Of a DNA stretch of 64,000 nt, positions 52,311 through 61,606 are shown piece by piece. Both the position numbers and the translations under genes were made by a program. The stretch spans positions 1 through 64,000 of the forward strand of contig JAUWMR010000014.1 in assembly GCA_030613055.1 (NCBI GenBank). Reading direction: 5' to 3'. Under the pieces are notes generated by a model, which searched no databases, was not told the origin of the DNA, and worked only from the letters and a program-made list of their open reading frames with translations. Origin of the DNA: Desulfobacteraceae bacterium (GTDB lineage: Bacteria; Desulfobacterota; DSM-4660; Desulfatiglandales; Desulfatiglandaceae). How positions within the stretch are numbered: the first letter of the stretch is position 1; each line of letters begins with the position of its first letter.

Positions 52311-52997
52311 TTGCCCCTACTTCCTAATATTAATGAAGAAGTGCCTTTTACTAAGCCGAAGTCGGTTGTTGAGACGGTAGCCGACTATTTGCGTGAATCA
52401 ATTGTTAATGGGATATTAAAACCCGGAGAAAAAATTAGTAATACCGAAACTTGTGAAAAGTTAGGCGTAAGTAGCATTCCGTTCAGAGAGGCTTTGAGGA
52501 TTTTAGAGAAGGAGGAGTTAATCATTGCTTATCCGGGTAGAGGGAGCTGGGTGGCAGGTGCATCTCAAAAAGACCTGGAAGAAACATTTGAAATCAGAGA
52601 AATGTTAGAGACATTTGCAGTGGATCTAATAGAAAGGGGTGAAAAAGCCGATAGCGATATTAAAATGAAACTTAAATCCATAGCCATTGATGAAGAAACC
52701 GCGCTCACAGGCCCGGAAGGTTGTGTTAGCTTTCATGATTTTCTTGTCCAATTGGCTGGCAATACTAAGTTAAGTTACGCCTATTATATGACGTTTAACA
52801 ATATTCGGCGTTATCAGAGGTTAGCTTACAGGATTCGTCAAGAGGAAGGATTACTTGTTAAAGAGCATGTTAAAGAGCATTTAGAAATCCTTGAAGCACT
52901 CATCACTGGAGATTATAAGGAAGCTAAATTGTTAATTAAAGCCCACCTTGAAAAATTGCAGGACATGCTTTTAGAGCAGGTTGAATTTTCTGATTAA
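52311..52997 (+). CDS. GntR family (FadR/FCD-type) transcriptional regulator
   Basis: 228 residues. Winged HTH of GntR type (VADYLRESIVNGILKPGEKI, then EKLGVSSIPFREALRILEKE), followed by an FCD all-helical ligand domain with metal-type His residues (SFHDFLVQLAGN, HVKEHLEILEAL). Starts with TTG 52311; AAAGGAG lies 8 nt upstream. Regulators of this class respond to organic acids or sugar acids. As the first gene of a co-directional unit, it probably controls the whole block to the window end. Confidence 0.9.
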   Translation: MPLLPNINEEVPFTKPKSVVETVADYLRESIVNGILKPGEKISNTETCEKLGVSSIPFREALRILEKEELIIAYPGRGSWVAGASQKDLEETFEIREMLETFAVDLIERGEKADSDIKMKLKSIAIDEETALTGPEGCVSFHDFLVQLAGNTKLSYAYYMTFNNIRRYQRLAYRIRQEEGLLVKEHVKEHLEILEALITGDYKEAKLLIKAHLEKLQDMLLEQVEFSD

Positions 52998-53035
52998 CAA
53001 CATTTTTTTTGCAATTTGTGGGAAGGAAACTAACA

Positions 53036-54070
53036 TTGGGAAAAAAAGAAATGACTTCTTATGAAAGGATTATGACAACCTTAGAAGGAGGTAAGCCGGA
53101 TCGAGTCCCGACGCTTCTATTCATGCGGGATTGGGCCACGAAATCTGCCGGGTTTACATTTTCTGAAGTACTTGAAAATCCAAACAAGTATGTCTACGCC
53201 CAATACAGGGCATTGAGGGATATAGGTGCTGATGTGATCTGGGACCTTATGGGTTTTCATTCGGAATCGGAAGCCATGGGTTCTGTCCTGAAAATTCCGG
53301 AGGATGGTCCCCCATCGGTAGCCGAATTTACAGTTAAGGACCTGTATAAGGATGTAAAAAAGCTTAGACTTCCTAATCCGCACAAAGACGGACGGCTCCC
53401 GGAATTGTTAGGTGTAGTCCGACGCCTTAAAGAGTTAGTTCGGGATGAAGTCCCCGTTATTGGTTATGTGCAGGGGCCCTTTCGACATGCCGCAATGCTG
53501 CGAGGAACTGAGAAATTATTGGTGGATATGAAGAAACATAGAGATCAGTGCGAAGAATTATTAGAGATTGCAACGGATAGTCTGATCCTGTATGGAGCAG
53601 CCCTTGTTGGTGCTGGTGCGGATTTGATTATGATCGCGGAACCGTATCTCGGGAGAGATATGATGTCAAAAGACATGGCGGTGGATCTTGCAACGCATTT
53701 TACGCGACTCACGCAAACCTTGAGGAAGACCGGCGCCAAAATATTTCTGCACCTTTGTGGAGATTTTAATGACATGTTTGACACTATTAAAGAAATGGGC
53801 ATGCATGGCGTAAGCCTTGACGAAAAAAATGATCTGGCCAAAGCCCGAGAGATCATGGGACCTGAAATATGCCTGATCGGCAATGTGAATCCTACGGAGA
53901 CACTTGTTTTCGGTACACCTGAGAAGGTCATAAAAGAGTCAAAGGAATCCATTAAAGCGGCAGGCAAAGACGGGGCATTCATTTTGGCCTCGGGCTGTAT
54001 GATTCCCGAGCTTGCACCAAAAGAAAATTTAGAAGCCATGATACAGGTTGCAAAAGAGAGCAGATATTAA
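53036..54070 (+). CDS. UroD-family corrinoid methyltransferase 2
   Basis: 344 residues from TTG 53036, with GGAAGGAA 7 nt upstream; ATG 53051 (MTSYERIM) is the alternative. Zinc-type motifs: HLCGDFND (about 238-245) and ASGCMIPELAP (about 322-332). The sequence is closer to the MtaA-like class than to true UroD. A separate methyltransferase of the same family is encoded at 61607, so the unit has two different ones, perhaps methyltransferase I for the substrate and a second for another acceptor. Confidence 0.8.
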   Translation: MGKKEMTSYERIMTTLEGGKPDRVPTLLFMRDWATKSAGFTFSEVLENPNKYVYAQYRALRDIGADVIWDLMGFHSESEAMGSVLKIPEDGPPSVAEFTVKDLYKDVKKLRLPNPHKDGRLPELLGVVRRLKELVRDEVPVIGYVQGPFRHAAMLRGTEKLLVDMKKHRDQCEELLEIATDSLILYGAALVGAGADLIMIAEPYLGRDMMSKDMAVDLATHFTRLTQTLRKTGAKIFLHLCGDFNDMFDTIKEMGMHGVSLDEKNDLAKAREIMGPEICLIGNVNPTETLVFGTPEKVIKESKESIKAAGKDGAFILASGCMIPELAPKENLEAMIQVAKESRY

Positions 54071-54095
54071 AAACTAAATCAGGAGGGAGACAAAC

Positions 54096-54518
54096 ATGAT
54101 TAAAAAGCACTTTACTGATGTTGAGACAATTGACAGTAAAAAAGAAGGGTTTAAGGGAATGCAACAACGCTTCATCTGGTCAAAAGACGATGGTTGCCCG
54201 CGTTTTGCAATGCGGATGATGGAGTTCGAGCCCCATGGATATACCTCTTACCATGCCCATCTTGAAGAGCACCAGTTTTTCTTTCTTGAAGGCGAACCTG
54301 CATTTGTCGATGCAGAGGGCAATGAGATAAGACTTGAGGTGGGCAATACAATATATGTTCCGTCTGATGAACCGCACCAGATTAAGAACGTGGGTGACAC
54401 GGTAATGAAGATGCTCTGTATGATCCCGATTCTTCCGGGCGGTGACGGGAAGGCACCTGCCCCCCGTCCTGATGGTCAAGACTATGTGACCAAAGAAAAA
54501 CCATCGGGGAAGTGTTAA
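54096..54518 (+). CDS. Cupin-domain protein
   Basis: 140 residues with one cupin barrel. Motif 1: YHAHLEEHQFFFLEG (His, His, Glu, His pattern about residues 49-63); motif 2: VPSDEPHQIKNVG. AGGAGGGAG stands before ATG 54096. Metal-binding cupins of this size are enzymes (isomerases, dioxygenases) or small-molecule sensors. It lies between the methyltransferase and aconitase X. Confidence 0.8.
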   Translation: MIKKHFTDVETIDSKKEGFKGMQQRFIWSKDDGCPRFAMRMMEFEPHGYTSYHAHLEEHQFFFLEGEPAFVDAEGNEIRLEVGNTIYVPSDEPHQIKNVGDTVMKMLCMIPILPGGDGKAPAPRPDGQDYVTKEKPSGKC

Positions 54519-54674
54519 TATACATCGAAATTCTATCCCGCCAAGGCGGGAGACTCATTGTGCTTTTAGCAGCATTTTATTTGATGCCATCAATCCAATG
54601 CTCTAATTGGGGCAAAGCTCTTAAGTTCAAATTTTATACAGAAATTTCCTTTCTTGGAGTCCTGTAGGGGGAGA

Positions 54675-54712
54675 AAGCGGGACGTTTCATAAAATCACGA
54701 AAGCGATTTTAT
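54675..54712. repeat. Hairpin repeat (copy 2) upstream of aconitase X
   Basis: ATAAAATC (54689-54696) and GATTTTAT (54705-54712) form the stem. The whole stretch AAGCGGGACGTTTCAT onward is a near copy of 27231-27267. The 54519-54785 gap contains this hairpin and otherwise nothing recognised. Confidence 0.55.
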
Positions 54713-54785
54713 CACCTGAAAAAGAGGGTTTCCTTCGATAACCGACATCCGCGAGGAGAGGAGCTTTAACGAGGGAGGACCTAAG

Positions 54786-56039
54786 ATGATTTTAACTAAA
54801 GAAGAAGAGGCAATGGCTAGGGGACAATATGGACCCGGACTTGAGAAGTGCATAAACCTCCTTATCAAATTCGGAGAAGTCTTTAATGCAGAAAAATTAG
54901 TCAAAGTTTCAAGTGCGCATGTTTACAGTGCTTTTCCTTTGGATCTTCTCATGGAGTTGACCGAAGGGGCGAACCAATCAGGTGCCTTTACAACTATCCA
55001 TCCTTTCATGTCCCTTTCCGATCCACTATCTTGGGAAAAAATGGGCATCTCAAAAGATCATGTCACACCCTTAAATAGAGAACATGAAAAAAAAGTGGAA
55101 ATCTACAACCGTTTGAGCTTTTTTCGAACTTATACATGCGTTCCAATGCTGGTAGGAAACTTTGTAAAAAAAGGAGATTTTATTTCATGGTTTGGTAGCT
55201 GCCCTCAATTACTCGCCAATTCCATAATTGGGGCAAAGCAAAATCGAGACGGGGCCGTTGTCAATATGGCCATAGCTATTACAGGTAAGGCACCTTACTG
55301 GGGACTTTTTTTAGATGAAAACCGTTCCGCTGAAATCCTGGTTGAAGTCGAAGACTCAGATTCAGAATTATTGACAACAACAGATTATGGCGCCATCGGA
55401 CATTATGTTGGAGGGATAGCAAAAGATAGAAATATCGTAATAAATGGCTTGAATAGAAACATAACCTTGGATGAAATGCATTATCTTCTACCGCCTCTCT
55501 CAGCCACAGGCGCAGTAAGTTTATGTCATATTGTTGGGGTAACACCAGAAGCGCCTGATCTTATAACTGCTTTAGGTAACAAGCCCCCAAAAGAGACGAT
55601 CCATATCGGGAAGGAAGAGATCAGTCGAGCAAAGGAAGAGTATTCGACGCCTGAATCCGAAGAGATTGATCTTGTTATACTCGGCTGTCCACATTGCACC
55701 ATTCAAGAGCTGAAACAGGTGGCGTTCTTGTTAGAGAACAAGAAGGTCGGCACCAATCAAAGATTATGGATTGGTACGGCTCAACAAATCTACAATTTAG
55801 CTCAAACCATGGGTTATTCTCAAATCATTGAGAAGGCAGGTGGTCTCATTTCGAGATCTTGTATGTCAGCTGTCCCGGATTGTCCTATTCCCGATGATAT
55901 AAGAATAATCGCGACAAATTCTTTTAAGACCGCCCATTATATATCTACATTTTCAAAGGGTCGTAGGAGGGTCGTTATAGGTGACCTTGAAGACTGCATA
56001 AATGTGGCTATAAATGGAAAATGGGAGGTGGGAGACTAA
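54786..56039 (+). CDS. Aconitase X catalytic subunit (AcnX large, DUF521)
   Basis: 417 residues of the AcnX family, [Fe-S] hydro-lyases such as cis-3-hydroxy-L-proline dehydratase and mevalonate 5-phosphate dehydratase. Family start LTKEEEAMARGQYGPGLEKC, ligand cysteines in LGCPHCTIQEL (about 299-310) and SRSCMSAVPDCPIPDD (about 357-372). AGGACC-like purines and GGGAGGACC precede ATG 54786. The gene ends overlapping the small subunit start (TAATG), so the heterodimer is translationally coupled. Exact substrate not evident; a hydroxylated acid or hydroxyproline is the family default. Confidence 0.88.
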   Translation: MILTKEEEAMARGQYGPGLEKCINLLIKFGEVFNAEKLVKVSSAHVYSAFPLDLLMELTEGANQSGAFTTIHPFMSLSDPLSWEKMGISKDHVTPLNREHEKKVEIYNRLSFFRTYTCVPMLVGNFVKKGDFISWFGSCPQLLANSIIGAKQNRDGAVVNMAIAITGKAPYWGLFLDENRSAEILVEVEDSDSELLTTTDYGAIGHYVGGIAKDRNIVINGLNRNITLDEMHYLLPPLSATGAVSLCHIVGVTPEAPDLITALGNKPPKETIHIGKEEISRAKEEYSTPESEEIDLVILGCPHCTIQELKQVAFLLENKKVGTNQRLWIGTAQQIYNLAQTMGYSQIIEKAGGLISRSCMSAVPDCPIPDDIRIIATNSFKTAHYISTFSKGRRRVVIGDLEDCINVAINGKWEVGD

Positions 56040-56440
56040 TGAAACTTAGAGGGAGAACAGTAAACACGGGCAACGTTGAAGCAGAGGCTATTGTTTTGGA
56101 ATCTTCCTTTTCGTTTACGGCTGATTTTGATCCCGATAATGGAAATCTCGTAATTAGGGGCCATCCGCTGCACGGTGAGAAGATAGCCCAAAAAATACTG
56201 GTCATTCCAGCGGCAAAGGGTGCAGTTAATGCCTCTTTGATGCTGTATAAGGCAAAAAAAATGGATAACGCTCCATTGGCAATATTATGTCGCAGTGTAG
56301 ACCCTATAACCGTAGAATGTGCCATGACAGTGGATATTCCACTGATGGATTCCTTTGATAAGGACCCAATTAAGACAATTAAGACAGGTGACTACATAAG
56401 GGTTTTGGGTGAAAAAGGGATTGTTGTTGTTGAAGATTAG
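56039..56440 (+). CDS. Aconitase X swivelling subunit (AcnX small, DUF126)
   Basis: 133 residues. Matches the swivelling domain that closes over the AcnX active site. It begins MKLRGRTVNTGNVEAEA and has the loop IPAAKGAVNASLMLYKA, where most relatives carry a Gly-Ser-rich G-x-G-S-x-x-G-S catalytic loop; here only the last Ser remains. That could mean altered substrate use. ATG 56039 overlaps the large-subunit stop and GGGAGGTGGGAG precedes it. Confidence 0.85.
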   Translation: MKLRGRTVNTGNVEAEAIVLESSFSFTADFDPDNGNLVIRGHPLHGEKIAQKILVIPAAKGAVNASLMLYKAKKMDNAPLAILCRSVDPITVECAMTVDIPLMDSFDKDPIKTIKTGDYIRVLGEKGIVVVED

Positions 56441-56603
56441 CTAACTCCTGAGCTAAGCCGGTAATACTGACTGAAACTTGTAACGTAATAACAATTTGCA
56501 TTATTAATTGTGCTTATTTTGGGATAGTAGCATTTTAGACATATGGGATAATAGGACAAATAGATAGAATCTTTTCAGTCAGGACTGCTTTAGGATGTTT
56601 CAT

Positions 56604-56948
56604 ATGGAAGTGAATCGGTCGGTTGAAAAAATTTCCTGGGTATCCCATCCCACCGCCCAAGGGGTGAAGATCAAACCTTTGATCACCAATAAAGAACATG
56701 GCCTGGATGTGACCTGTATGCTGGTTAATGTCCCGGCCGGAGAAGAAGTGCCTGAACATATTCATGAGGATCAGGATGATATACTATACCCTCTGCAAGG
56801 AAGAGCGGTTATGTGGGTGGATGGGACCGGGGATTTTTCTCTGGAACCTGGCATCATTGTAAGAGTGCCAAAAGGGATAAAACACAAAATCGTTGATGTT
56901 ACAGAAGATTTGTTGATCTATGACGTGTTCTGTCCCGCACTTATGTAA
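56604..56948 (+). CDS. Cupin-domain protein 2
   Basis: 114 residues from ATG 56604, with TTTAGGA 8 nt upstream; ATG 56595 is too close. Cupin motif 1: VPEHIHEDQDDILYPLQG (His, His, Asp pattern) and motif 2: VRVPKGIKHKIVDV. Single-barrel cytoplasmic protein. Not closely similar to the first cupin of the unit. Possibly a sensor or an isomerase in the same pathway. Confidence 0.78.
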   Translation: MEVNRSVEKISWVSHPTAQGVKIKPLITNKEHGLDVTCMLVNVPAGEEVPEHIHEDQDDILYPLQGRAVMWVDGTGDFSLEPGIIVRVPKGIKHKIVDVTEDLLIYDVFCPALM

Positions 56949-56997
56949 AGTGGGGTGCTTTAACATAAATTAACATTTAACAAGAAAGGGGGATAAA

Positions 56998-58176
56998 ATG
57001 AAAGCACAAAGGTTTTATCGTTTTGTGGCCGTGGCATGTATTGCGTTGTTAATTGCATTTGCGTCAGCCATTCCAGCAGCAGAGGCAGGACTAAAAGGAA
57101 AATCAGTAAAGGTGGGAGTGATTGTTCCCTTAGCCGGTCCGGCCATATCCTGGGGCCAGCATTCATTATTAGGTGCTGAGATTGCCCGAGATGAGATCAA
57201 TGCGGCAGGTGGAATCGGTGGTATTCCCCTGGAGTTGATAGTTGAGGATACGGCCAGCAAGTCTGACCAGGCTATTTCTTTGGCAAGAAAATTAGCTGAA
57301 CAGGATAAGGTGCTGATTATCCTTGGCCCCATCTTGAGCTCTGCCTGTGAGATGGTCTTTCCTGTGACCAACCGGATGAAGATCGTTGCGGTCTCACCGA
57401 CCTCTGCCAAACCTGGAGTGTCCGCAAAAAACCGTCCCTGGGCATATCGAAACAATCTAACCAGTGACAAGACCCTCGGCCCGGCCTTGGAAAAATGGGT
57501 TAAGGATAACAATATCAAAAAGGCAGGGATTATCTATGACAGCTCCGATGCTGTTTCCACCGGTGAAGGGGCAAAGGTTTATCCAGCCTTTTTTAAAAAA
57601 TTTGGGGTAGAGATCGTGGACTCGCTAACGGTTCAGAAGAAGGACATAGATTTCAGCGCTCATATAACCCGGATTAAGGCCAAAAACCCTGACGGCGTAG
57701 CCTTAGCCGCTCAGGCAGAGCAGGCTGCCAACATAGTGCGTGAAATGCGACGGCAGGGTCTCAATATTCCTGTAATTACAGGAGTGGAGTGTGCCAACCC
57801 ATTGTTTATAAGGACCGGCAAGGGCGATGTGGAGGGCGTATGGACTGCGTCTGCATCCTGGGCGGGTAACCCGGATCCTAAGGTGAAGAAATTCGTTACT
57901 AAGTTCATGAAGCGAAAAGACGGTGAAAAGCCAAACAGCGGTGGGTTCAAGTCCTACGACAGCATCTATATCATCAAAGAAATCATCGAAAAGTATGGCG
58001 TGACCAATGATCCCAAGGACCTTTCGAAAGATCGAGATCGGCTGAGGAACGGATGGAAAAACGTTAAAAACTTCCCTGGGGTTTCAGGACTCACAACCAT
58101 TAACGAAGTGGGTGATGGAGTGAGTATGCCCGCCATTCTTTGTGTTAAAAGCGGGCAATGGGTAGCTGCTAAATAG
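56998..58176 (+). CDS. livK: Branched-chain-type ABC importer binding protein LivK 2
   Basis: 392 residues with a signal peptide (RFYRFVAVACIALLIAFASA, cleavage about residue 30, AEAG). PBP type 1 fold with VIVPLAGPAISWGQHSLLGA (ligand-facing start) and EIARDEINAAGGIGGIPLEL, the typical LivK segment. AAAGGGGG precedes ATG 56998. Opens the second importer, arranged K-H-M-G-F. Confidence 0.92.
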   Translation: MKAQRFYRFVAVACIALLIAFASAIPAAEAGLKGKSVKVGVIVPLAGPAISWGQHSLLGAEIARDEINAAGGIGGIPLELIVEDTASKSDQAISLARKLAEQDKVLIILGPILSSACEMVFPVTNRMKIVAVSPTSAKPGVSAKNRPWAYRNNLTSDKTLGPALEKWVKDNNIKKAGIIYDSSDAVSTGEGAKVYPAFFKKFGVEIVDSLTVQKKDIDFSAHITRIKAKNPDGVALAAQAEQAANIVREMRRQGLNIPVITGVECANPLFIRTGKGDVEGVWTASASWAGNPDPKVKKFVTKFMKRKDGEKPNSGGFKSYDSIYIIKEIIEKYGVTNDPKDLSKDRDRLRNGWKNVKNFPGVSGLTTINEVGDGVSMPAILCVKSGQWVAAK

Positions 58177-58284
58177 CGAAAATGAATGAAATTTTCTTAT
58201 AGACTGGTTTTGATTATTACTCAAAGGGAAATGATAAGGAAGTCTCCTATTCAACCTGCATAATAAAGGCTACCGTAACGAAAT

Positions 58285-58341
58285 GGGCCGAGGGAGAGAA
58301 AAGCGCAAATCATTCCGCAGAAAGGATTCCCCCCTCGGCCC
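58285..58341. other. 10-bp stem inverted repeat between livK2 and livH2
   Basis: GGGCCGAGGG (58285-58294) and CCCTCGGCCC (58332-58341) pair perfectly over a 37-nt loop. No T-run follows on the plus strand, so a 3' mRNA stabiliser for livK, which is normally made in excess over the permease, is the likelier use. Confidence 0.5.
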
Positions 58342-58359
58342 GAAAAAGAATGGTGATCT

Positions 58360-59229
58360 ATGTTCTTTCAACAACTCATCAATGGATTGATGCTGGGGGC
58401 TACCTATTCCCTCGTGGCCATCGGTTATACGCTGATCTTTGGTATTTTGAACTTACTTCACTTTGGTCATGGAGAGGTCTTCATGATCGGAGCTTTTATC
58501 GGCCTGCAAATGGTCCTGCTTACAAACTGTCACATCGTCATTGCAATTTTGGGATCCATGGTTGGAGCTGCACTGTTAGGTTTGATCATTGAGAGGGTAA
58601 GCTTTCGCCCGATAAAAAAAGAATATCATCTTGCGCCTCTGATTAGCACCATCGGGGTCAGCATTATTCTCCAGGAAATCGGAACCAGGATCTTCGGCGG
58701 GGATATAGTGGGGTTCCCCAAGACCATCCGGCTCGTGATTTATAAAATCGGTCCTGTACAGGTGACCTCTGTTCATCTCTTTATTTTGGCCTTTGCCCTT
58801 ATGCTTATGATTACAATCCATTTATTTATTCATAGAACAAAAGTGGGAATCGCTATGCGGGTCACTGCTGAAAATGCAACAAATGCCTCACTGATGGGGA
58901 TTAATACAAACAGGATCGTCTCCATGACCTTTATGATCAGTTCTGCCTTAGCAGGGGCTGCCGGGGTCCTTGTAGGGCTCGTCTATAATGCCGTCTCTCC
59001 CTTTATGGGGACAGAGATGATACTAAAGGGATTTACCATAATGTTGCTCGGGGGACTCGGGAATGTGATGGGAGCAATGATCGGTGGAATCATTCTTGGG
59101 TTGATGGAAGTATTCAGTGTAGCCTATTTGGCTTCCTCTTATAAAGATGCATTTGCCTTTGGGATCATGATCATGATTCTGATTTTTAGGCCAACGGGCC
59201 TTTTCGGCACCAGGCTTCATGAGGAATAG
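58360..59229 (+). CDS. livH: Branched-chain-type ABC importer permease LivH 2
   Basis: 289 residues, eight helices. FFQQLINGLMLGATYSLVAI opens it; LLHFGHGEVFMIGAF matches the LivH N-H-G motif, and LLGGLGNVMGAMIGGIILG the terminal G-G motif. Starts at ATG 58360 and its end overlaps the next start. Confidence 0.93.
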   Translation: MFFQQLINGLMLGATYSLVAIGYTLIFGILNLLHFGHGEVFMIGAFIGLQMVLLTNCHIVIAILGSMVGAALLGLIIERVSFRPIKKEYHLAPLISTIGVSIILQEIGTRIFGGDIVGFPKTIRLVIYKIGPVQVTSVHLFILAFALMLMITIHLFIHRTKVGIAMRVTAENATNASLMGINTNRIVSMTFMISSALAGAAGVLVGLVYNAVSPFMGTEMILKGFTIMLLGGLGNVMGAMIGGIILGLMEVFSVAYLASSYKDAFAFGIMIMILIFRPTGLFGTRLHEE

Positions 59230-60076
59230 CGTGTTTAGCAGTTACATCGAGAGCATCCTCATATTCAATGGCATTCATATCATCATGGCTTTAAGCCTGT
59301 ATCTTCCTTTTTCCGCCGGGCAGATCTCGCTGGCCCAGGCTGGCTTTATGGCAATCGGCGCCTATGCCTCTTCTGTGATGACCCTATTTTGGGGTTTCCC
59401 TTTTTATATAGCCCTATTTCTTAGTGGACTGCTTTCTGCAATGACCGGAGTGTTAGTAGGCTTCCCTGCGATACGCATCAAGGGGATATACCTCCTTCTT
59501 CTTACCTTAGCCTTCGGAGAGATGGTGAGGGTCTTCTTTCTGAACTTTGAATTTACGGGAGGGGCTTCCGGCATGGGCGGGATGGACTTACAGACAAACT
59601 TTGTCAACGTATACACGATCGTGGCTATCTTAATTATTTTTTTTTACAGGCTTAGTAAATCGAGAATGGGGCGGGCCTTTGAATCCATGCGTGAGGACGA
59701 ATTAGCGGCTGAAGTAATGGGCATAAATATCGTTAAGGCAAAGCTATTAGCCTTTGGAGTAGGAGCCTTCATCGCCGGGCTTGGCGGAGGTTTGTACGCA
59801 CACTACGTTATGTATATCGATTCACCAAAATTCGGGTTTCTCCTCGCAGTAGAGTTCTTTGTTTTTGTAGTTTTCGGAGGAATGGAGATTTTCTGGGGGC
59901 CAATTATTGGTACGACGCTGTTGACGTTAATCCCGGAGGTAGTGCGATTTTTAAAAGAATGGAGAATGATTTTCTATGGTTTGGTGATCGTCGTGTTGAT
60001 GATCGTTCGACCTCAGGGGCTGATAGATAAAAAGCTGGTGGATGACATCACCCGATATGCCAAGAAATTGTTCTAA
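59219..60076 (+). CDS. livM: Branched-chain-type ABC importer permease LivM 2
   Basis: 285 residues, shorter than LivM of E. coli because the N-terminal helices are missing, as is common in environmental homologues. Conserved blocks LPFSAGQISLAQAGFMAIGA and FPAIRIKGIYLLLLTLAFGE. It begins at ATG 59219, overlapping livH2 by 11 bp, so the two are coupled. Confidence 0.92.
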   Translation: MRNSVFSSYIESILIFNGIHIIMALSLYLPFSAGQISLAQAGFMAIGAYASSVMTLFWGFPFYIALFLSGLLSAMTGVLVGFPAIRIKGIYLLLLTLAFGEMVRVFFLNFEFTGGASGMGGMDLQTNFVNVYTIVAILIIFFYRLSKSRMGRAFESMREDELAAEVMGINIVKAKLLAFGVGAFIAGLGGGLYAHYVMYIDSPKFGFLLAVEFFVFVVFGGMEIFWGPIIGTTLLTLIPEVVRFLKEWRMIFYGLVIVVLMIVRPQGLIDKKLVDDITRYAKKLF

Positions 60077-60093
60077 ATGTAAAAGGGAATGAT

Positions 60094-60858
60094 GTGGATT
60101 TTTTGAGTATTGAAAACTTAAGCAAATCCTTTGATGGTGTCACGGCACTGAGACAGGTGGGCTTGGAAGTAAAATCGGGTAAAATCCATGCCTTGATTGG
60201 TCCCAACGGCGCTGGTAAAACGACCCTGTTCAACATACTTTCGGGAATTTTAAAGCCGACACAAGGAAGGATCAGGTTTAAGGGTCAGCAGATAGACGCT
60301 CTCAGGCCGGACAGGATCACTTCCCTGGGTATTGGCCGTACATTCCAGAACATCCGGTTGTTTAAGTCCCTGACGGTTCTTGAAAACGTAATGGTTGGAC
60401 GACATTGCAGGACCCGGACAGGACTAGCCAGGACCTTTTTCAGTTTGCCCTTTAAAAAGCTGGAAGAAGAAATAAACATTCGAGACATGGCAAATGAACT
60501 GCTGCGTTTTGTGAGTCTTTTTGATAAAAAAGAAAGCAAGGCGGCAAGTCTCCCTTATGGTAGCCAGAGAAGATTAGAGATTGCCCGCGCTTTAGCCGCT
60601 GAGCCTCTTTTGTTGTTATTGGACGAACCAACAGCGGGCATGGATACCCGGGAGACAGAGGATCTGGCCGCATTGATTACCAAGATTCGAGATCAGGGAG
60701 TAACCATCCTGCTTATTGAACATGACATGCATCTGGTAATGGGGATCTCGGATGTGGTTACGGTTTTAAATTTTGGAAGGAAGATAGCTGAGGGGCACCC
60801 CAGGGAAATTCAATCATCACCAGAGGTCATCGAGGCTTATCTTGGAGCCCAGGAATAA
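60094..60858 (+). CDS. livG: Branched-chain-type ABC importer ATPase LivG 2
   Basis: 254 residues. Walker A GPNGAGKTT, signature LPYGSQRRLEIARALA, Walker B LLLLDEPTAGMD and IEHDMHLVM switch. Starts with GTG 60094 (an out-of-frame ATG overlaps at 60092); AAAAGGG precedes it. Coupled to livF2 downstream by overlap. Confidence 0.92.
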   Translation: MDFLSIENLSKSFDGVTALRQVGLEVKSGKIHALIGPNGAGKTTLFNILSGILKPTQGRIRFKGQQIDALRPDRITSLGIGRTFQNIRLFKSLTVLENVMVGRHCRTRTGLARTFFSLPFKKLEEEINIRDMANELLRFVSLFDKKESKAASLPYGSQRRLEIARALAAEPLLLLLDEPTAGMDTRETEDLAALITKIRDQGVTILLIEHDMHLVMGISDVVTVLNFGRKIAEGHPREIQSSPEVIEAYLGAQE

Positions 60859-61573
60859 ACAACAGCTACTTAATGTGGAAGAACTGACTACCGGATACGC
60901 GGAAATTGTGGCTTTCCGAGAGGTAAATATTTCTGTCCAGCATGGGGAAATGGTGGCTATTATAGGGGCAAATGGTGCAGGGAAGACCTCACTCCTCCGT
61001 ACCATTACCGGAGTTCTCAGACCGAAAAAGGGAAAGATTAAATTCGATGGAAGGGAAATTCATAACCTTCCTGCATACCAAATTGTGCAAATGGGAATCT
61101 CATGGGTACAGGAAGGCAGGGCTATTTTCAAAAGGGTCACCATCGAGGAAAATCTAAAAGTAGGGGCTTACCATCGTGATAAAAAAGGGATGCTTTCAGA
61201 CATGGAAATAACTTTTGAAAGATTTCCTATTTTAAAGAATCGCCGATCCCAATTGGCGGGCACCCTCAGCGGCGGTGAGCAGCAGATGCTGGCAATCGCG
61301 AGGGCATTGATGAGCCGGCCCAGATTGATCCTCCTGGATGAGCCCTCCCTGGGGCTCGCCCCCCTTATTGTTCAGGATATCTATGGGATTGTTTCCGATC
61401 TCCAGAGTGACGGGATAACCATTTTACTCGTGGAACAGAACGCGAGTATTGCCCTCAAGACGGCCGACAGGGCGTACGTAATGGAGACCGGCCGGATTGT
61501 GATGGAAGGGATGACAAGGGATCTTATGACCGATCCACGGGTTCAAGAGGCATATCTTGGAGGACAACGATAA
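60842..61573 (+). CDS. livF: Branched-chain-type ABC importer ATPase LivF 2
   Basis: 243 residues from TTG 60842, inside the end of livG2. Walker A GANGAGKTS, LSGGEQQMLAIARALMSRP, Walker B LILLDEPSLGLAP, and LLVEQNASIAL switch. Canonical LivF length, with no tail like that of LivF 1. Ends the second importer; the methyltransferase gene begins 33 bp later. Confidence 0.92.
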   Translation: MEPRNKQQLLNVEELTTGYAEIVAFREVNISVQHGEMVAIIGANGAGKTSLLRTITGVLRPKKGKIKFDGREIHNLPAYQIVQMGISWVQEGRAIFKRVTIEENLKVGAYHRDKKGMLSDMEITFERFPILKNRRSQLAGTLSGGEQQMLAIARALMSRPRLILLDEPSLGLAPLIVQDIYGIVSDLQSDGITILLVEQNASIALKTADRAYVMETGRIVMEGMTRDLMTDPRVQEAYLGGQR

Positions 61574-61606
61574 TAGACATTTAATAATTATCATTTAGGA
61601 GAAAAA

